Shown here: in pieces, positions 45,641 to 64,000 of the stretch
Layout of the letters: each line of letters opens with the position of its first letter
How positions within the stretch are numbered: the stretch's first letter is position 1
NCBI GenBank assembly: GCA_030562195.1
Contig: JAUJPP010000012.1
Coordinates: forward strand, 24,867,476 to 24,931,475
From: Nipponacmea schrenckii
Taxonomy: Eukaryota > Mollusca > Gastropoda > Lottiidae
Direction: 5' to 3'
Length of the DNA stretch: 64,000 bases
Notes under the pieces: generated by a model
Database searches by the model: none
Seen by the model: only the letters and a program-made list of their open reading frames with translations
What the model was told of the DNA's origin: nothing
Position numbers and translations under genes: made by a program

Positions 45641-46018
45641 TAAATACTGTTGAAATTTTGGTGTTTGCAAACAGTCTGTGCAAATTAAGATTAAAACAAA
45701 TTCAACAGCCTGATGAAATAAAGGATGATACATGTTTGATTTATGTTTAACATTTTTAAGCTGTTCAAATCAATTTCTTCTGGCATGTTTCCAAGTTTTT
45801 TTTATAAAATGGCCTTTTAATTAGATTACAATTCCAATCAGTCAAAATAGAATTTCAGGTGATTAATTTTGGCACCTAGTTCATTCCTGGCATTCTAAGA
45901 TTTACAGAGTTGATTTCTATTGATCTATGGTTTGCATTCTTTATCATTTTTATTGATTTTTCCTTGTCAGTCTTGTCACCCATGACATTTATATGCAATC
46001 ATGTCATCAGAGTCAAGT
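45641..46018. other. Non-genic stretch
   Basis: Nothing recognised. Confidence 0.4.
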
Positions 46019-46265
46019 CAGTAGTCTAGAACTCTAGTCAGACATGACTGGTAAATCAACAGTCTAGACCTCTAGTCAAACATGACTGGTTAATACAGTC
46101 TAGACCTCTAGTCAGGCATGACTGGCAATTACAGTCTAGAACTCTAGTCAGGCATGACTGGCAATAACAGTCTAGAGCTCTAGTCGGACATGACTGGTAA
46201 ATACAGTCAAATCAACATTCTATAGCTCTAGTCAGATATGACTGGTAATTACAGTCAAATCAAGA
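46019..46265 (+). repeat. Minisatellite, about 41-bp palindromic unit
   Basis: About six copies of a unit with CTCTAGTCAGACATGACTGG and TAAATACAGTCTAGA. AGTCAGACATGACT is nearly self-complementary, so each unit can form a small hairpin. A lone relic (CAATCAGACACGACTGGTAA) lies at 34.33 kb. Confidence 0.85.
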
Positions 46266-48228
46266 TTCCTGGTAGCTGTAGAATCTAGAGTAATATTTTT
46301 AAAGTGTGTGACTGGGCCAAGTTGTGTCTATTTTAAACTGGAAGTAGGCTATGTGTAATTTGATTCTGTAACTTAACTCAATTGTGTGAACAGTTGGTTT
46401 TTTTACCCTGGGAAATTTAACTTCAGTGATCAGCCTATTACCCAGCTGGTAGATTATATGTTATTTGAGTGGTTTGTTTAGTGTTACCCATTGGATATTT
46501 GTGATATAATCTCTATACAATATGAAAAGTGTCAATTTTATGCTTTGAAGTGCAGGGTGTTTGTTTTTCTAAATATTCTACTGTAAGTTTTTAGAGAACT
46601 AAACTTGTGTGTTTGTGAATTAAGGAAAGATAAAAATTTAATATCTGTTTGTTGTTTAGTGTGAGAATTCTTTTAAGATTGACTCTTGCAAGCACTGGTT
46701 TGGGCAGGGAAGTTTTCAGAATTTAGTTTTATTTGATTGAAGATATGTTAACGCTTAGATCTATTTAGGAAAGATAAAAATTAATATTGTTTAGTGTGGG
46801 AATTCTTTTGAGACTGATTCTTGTAAGCACAGATTGGGCAAGAGTTTTCAGAATCTTTTTACACCTGTTAGTACTGGCTGAGGTTTCAGAAATTCAGAGT
46901 TTTAGTTTTCTGGTTTGTTATGTTCGTTTCTAGAAATATATTTGATGGATTGGCAATCTATATTTATGAAATAATGAAATATAACTGGCAGCCATGTGGT
47001 ATGGGGATTGATTGACTGAGAGAAGATTCCTGACAGTCTGGTGGGTCTGGTATAGAGAGATACCACCCCAGGGATTACCAGACATTTTAATTACCGATAC
47101 TGGAATATTATTTGATTGATTTATCAGGCTCAAAATATATCAAACTTCAGGATTGTAAAGAGGTTTTCTTAACCTTTTATGTGTATCAGGAATGAATTTT
47201 CAGTTTATTCTTTTTTGTTTGTGTTGAGTTTAGGTCTTGATTTTAACTTTCTAACGTTGATCACTCTCGGAGTTTGGACAAATGGATTTTAAGGGTCAAA
47301 TTTCAAGGCTGAGCGGTAACACTATTCCCTTTTATCCATTTTTAAAAAAATTAGTTTCTGAGACGTAGTTATGATTGGTCAAATGAATGGTAAGCCTGTC
47401 TCTTCCAAAATGCATGTGGAACTGGAAGAATCCATTGATCATCCAGGGTTGTTAAAAGCTTATAGATGATCTTCATACAACATATGGCTTTGATAATTAT
47501 TTACTTCAAGCAATATTTTATTGATTTATTTCTTTATATATTGATTTTTATTTTTCAGGCTTGACTGATTAGAATATGAACATGTAAGCGGAAGAATCAA
47601 AACAGTTCCATATCCTTTGTTTGTTCCTGAAAATTGCAGCATTCTAGATATTTTATTCCTGTAAATGGCCAAGCTCTGTGAATCGTTCAGTGATTGAGAA
47701 ACCACTGTAAATGGCTGACTCAATGTTGATTGTACATTAAATTGTGTGGGTGATACTTTTTTGGATCTCATCAGTTGAAGTGCTGAGAAATTTATTTTTA
47801 GAAATTTTTAATTTTCAATTTTGGTGGATGACATTTGAAGAAAAGTGAATTTAAATTGAATTATGTGGAAATCGTGACGTTAACACAATTTTTACGAGTG
47901 GAGGAAGATATTTTATAAATACTTTGAAATTATCAAAACTTTGAATATATAAGATTTATTCATAGAAGATTAATAGAAAATCCTGGACATTAACGAAACC
48001 TTAATCACTTCAACAGAAAATAACGTTCTTATGAATTTTAATCAGACACTAATGAACCTAAATCTAATCCAGAAAATATATTCAGATTTTTAACCCTAAC
48101 TTCATTCTAAATTTCAAGATGGATATCAGATAAGACTGGGGAAATATTAAGAAACACTTGCTGATTATTATTGATTGTTTTTAGTTTTTTTACGTGTGTA
48201 ATTTTAAAGCAATGTGGATTCATCCATA
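46266..48228 (+). other. Upstream region of EEIG-like gene
   Basis: AT-rich, with a diverged duplication around 46620-46700 and 46770-46830 (both with AGGAAAGATAAAAATT and GGGAATTCTTTT-type blocks). No TATA element could be fixed. An in-frame TAA lies 21 bases before the ATG at 48229. Confidence 0.4.

Positions 48229-64000
<15,772 letters not shown>

Overview
The window is animal nuclear DNA: AT-rich, with intron-split genes, GT-AG splice sites and many minisatellites, SINE-like elements and MITEs. The gene set (DIPK1/FAM69, CUTA, a DUF985 cupin, EEIG/FAM102 and a secreted peptide precursor) and the repeat style suggest a lophotrochozoan. A mollusc, perhaps a gastropod, is my guess; it is inferred from general character and not from a diagnostic marker. 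Gene models were assembled by hand by joining exons in matching phase across GT-AG junctions.

Layout. 0-0.2 kb: CpG-containing 5' end of an unidentified gene. 0.2-21.6 kb: gene-poor, with minisatellites at 1.4, 2.4, 7.6, 12.0, 13.2, 17.7, 18.6 and 20.3 kb, two TTAA-flanked MITEs and tRNA-like SINEs. 21.97-22.39 kb: a single coding exon for a secreted prohormone-like protein (+). 22.4-31 kb: mainly repeats. 31.05-33.88 kb: a complete five-exon DIPK1 (FAM69)-like gene (+). 37.56-39.28 kb: CUTA (-), five exons found, last one not found. 39.73-41.31 kb: a complete four-exon DUF985/Cupin_5 gene (+), head-to-head with CUTA across about 445 bp. 43.79-44.48 kb: three in-phase candidate exons of an unrecognised Cys-containing protein (+). 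48.23 kb to beyond the right edge: EEIG1/EEIG2 (FAM102)-like gene (+), exons 1-3, with a 14.6-kb first intron packed with minisatellites.

The most interesting structure is at 43.15-43.73 kb. Four hammerhead-ribozyme-like motifs form two tandem pairs in inverted orientation. The two outermost keep the full catalytic core, a GTC cleavage site and a five-base-pair stem I whose 3' strand differs between copies while still pairing. Decayed relatives lie at 17.0-17.2 kb.

A second theme is that many minisatellites look like amplified SINE 3' ends. The 51-bp array at 12 kb, the arrays at 27.7 and 42.4 kb, and the clusters at 52.3, 61.0 and 61.8 kb all match the tails of dispersed elements found elsewhere here as single copies. 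Several families recur at distant loci in both orientations. Most long ORFs in the window are translations of such repeats and are not genes.
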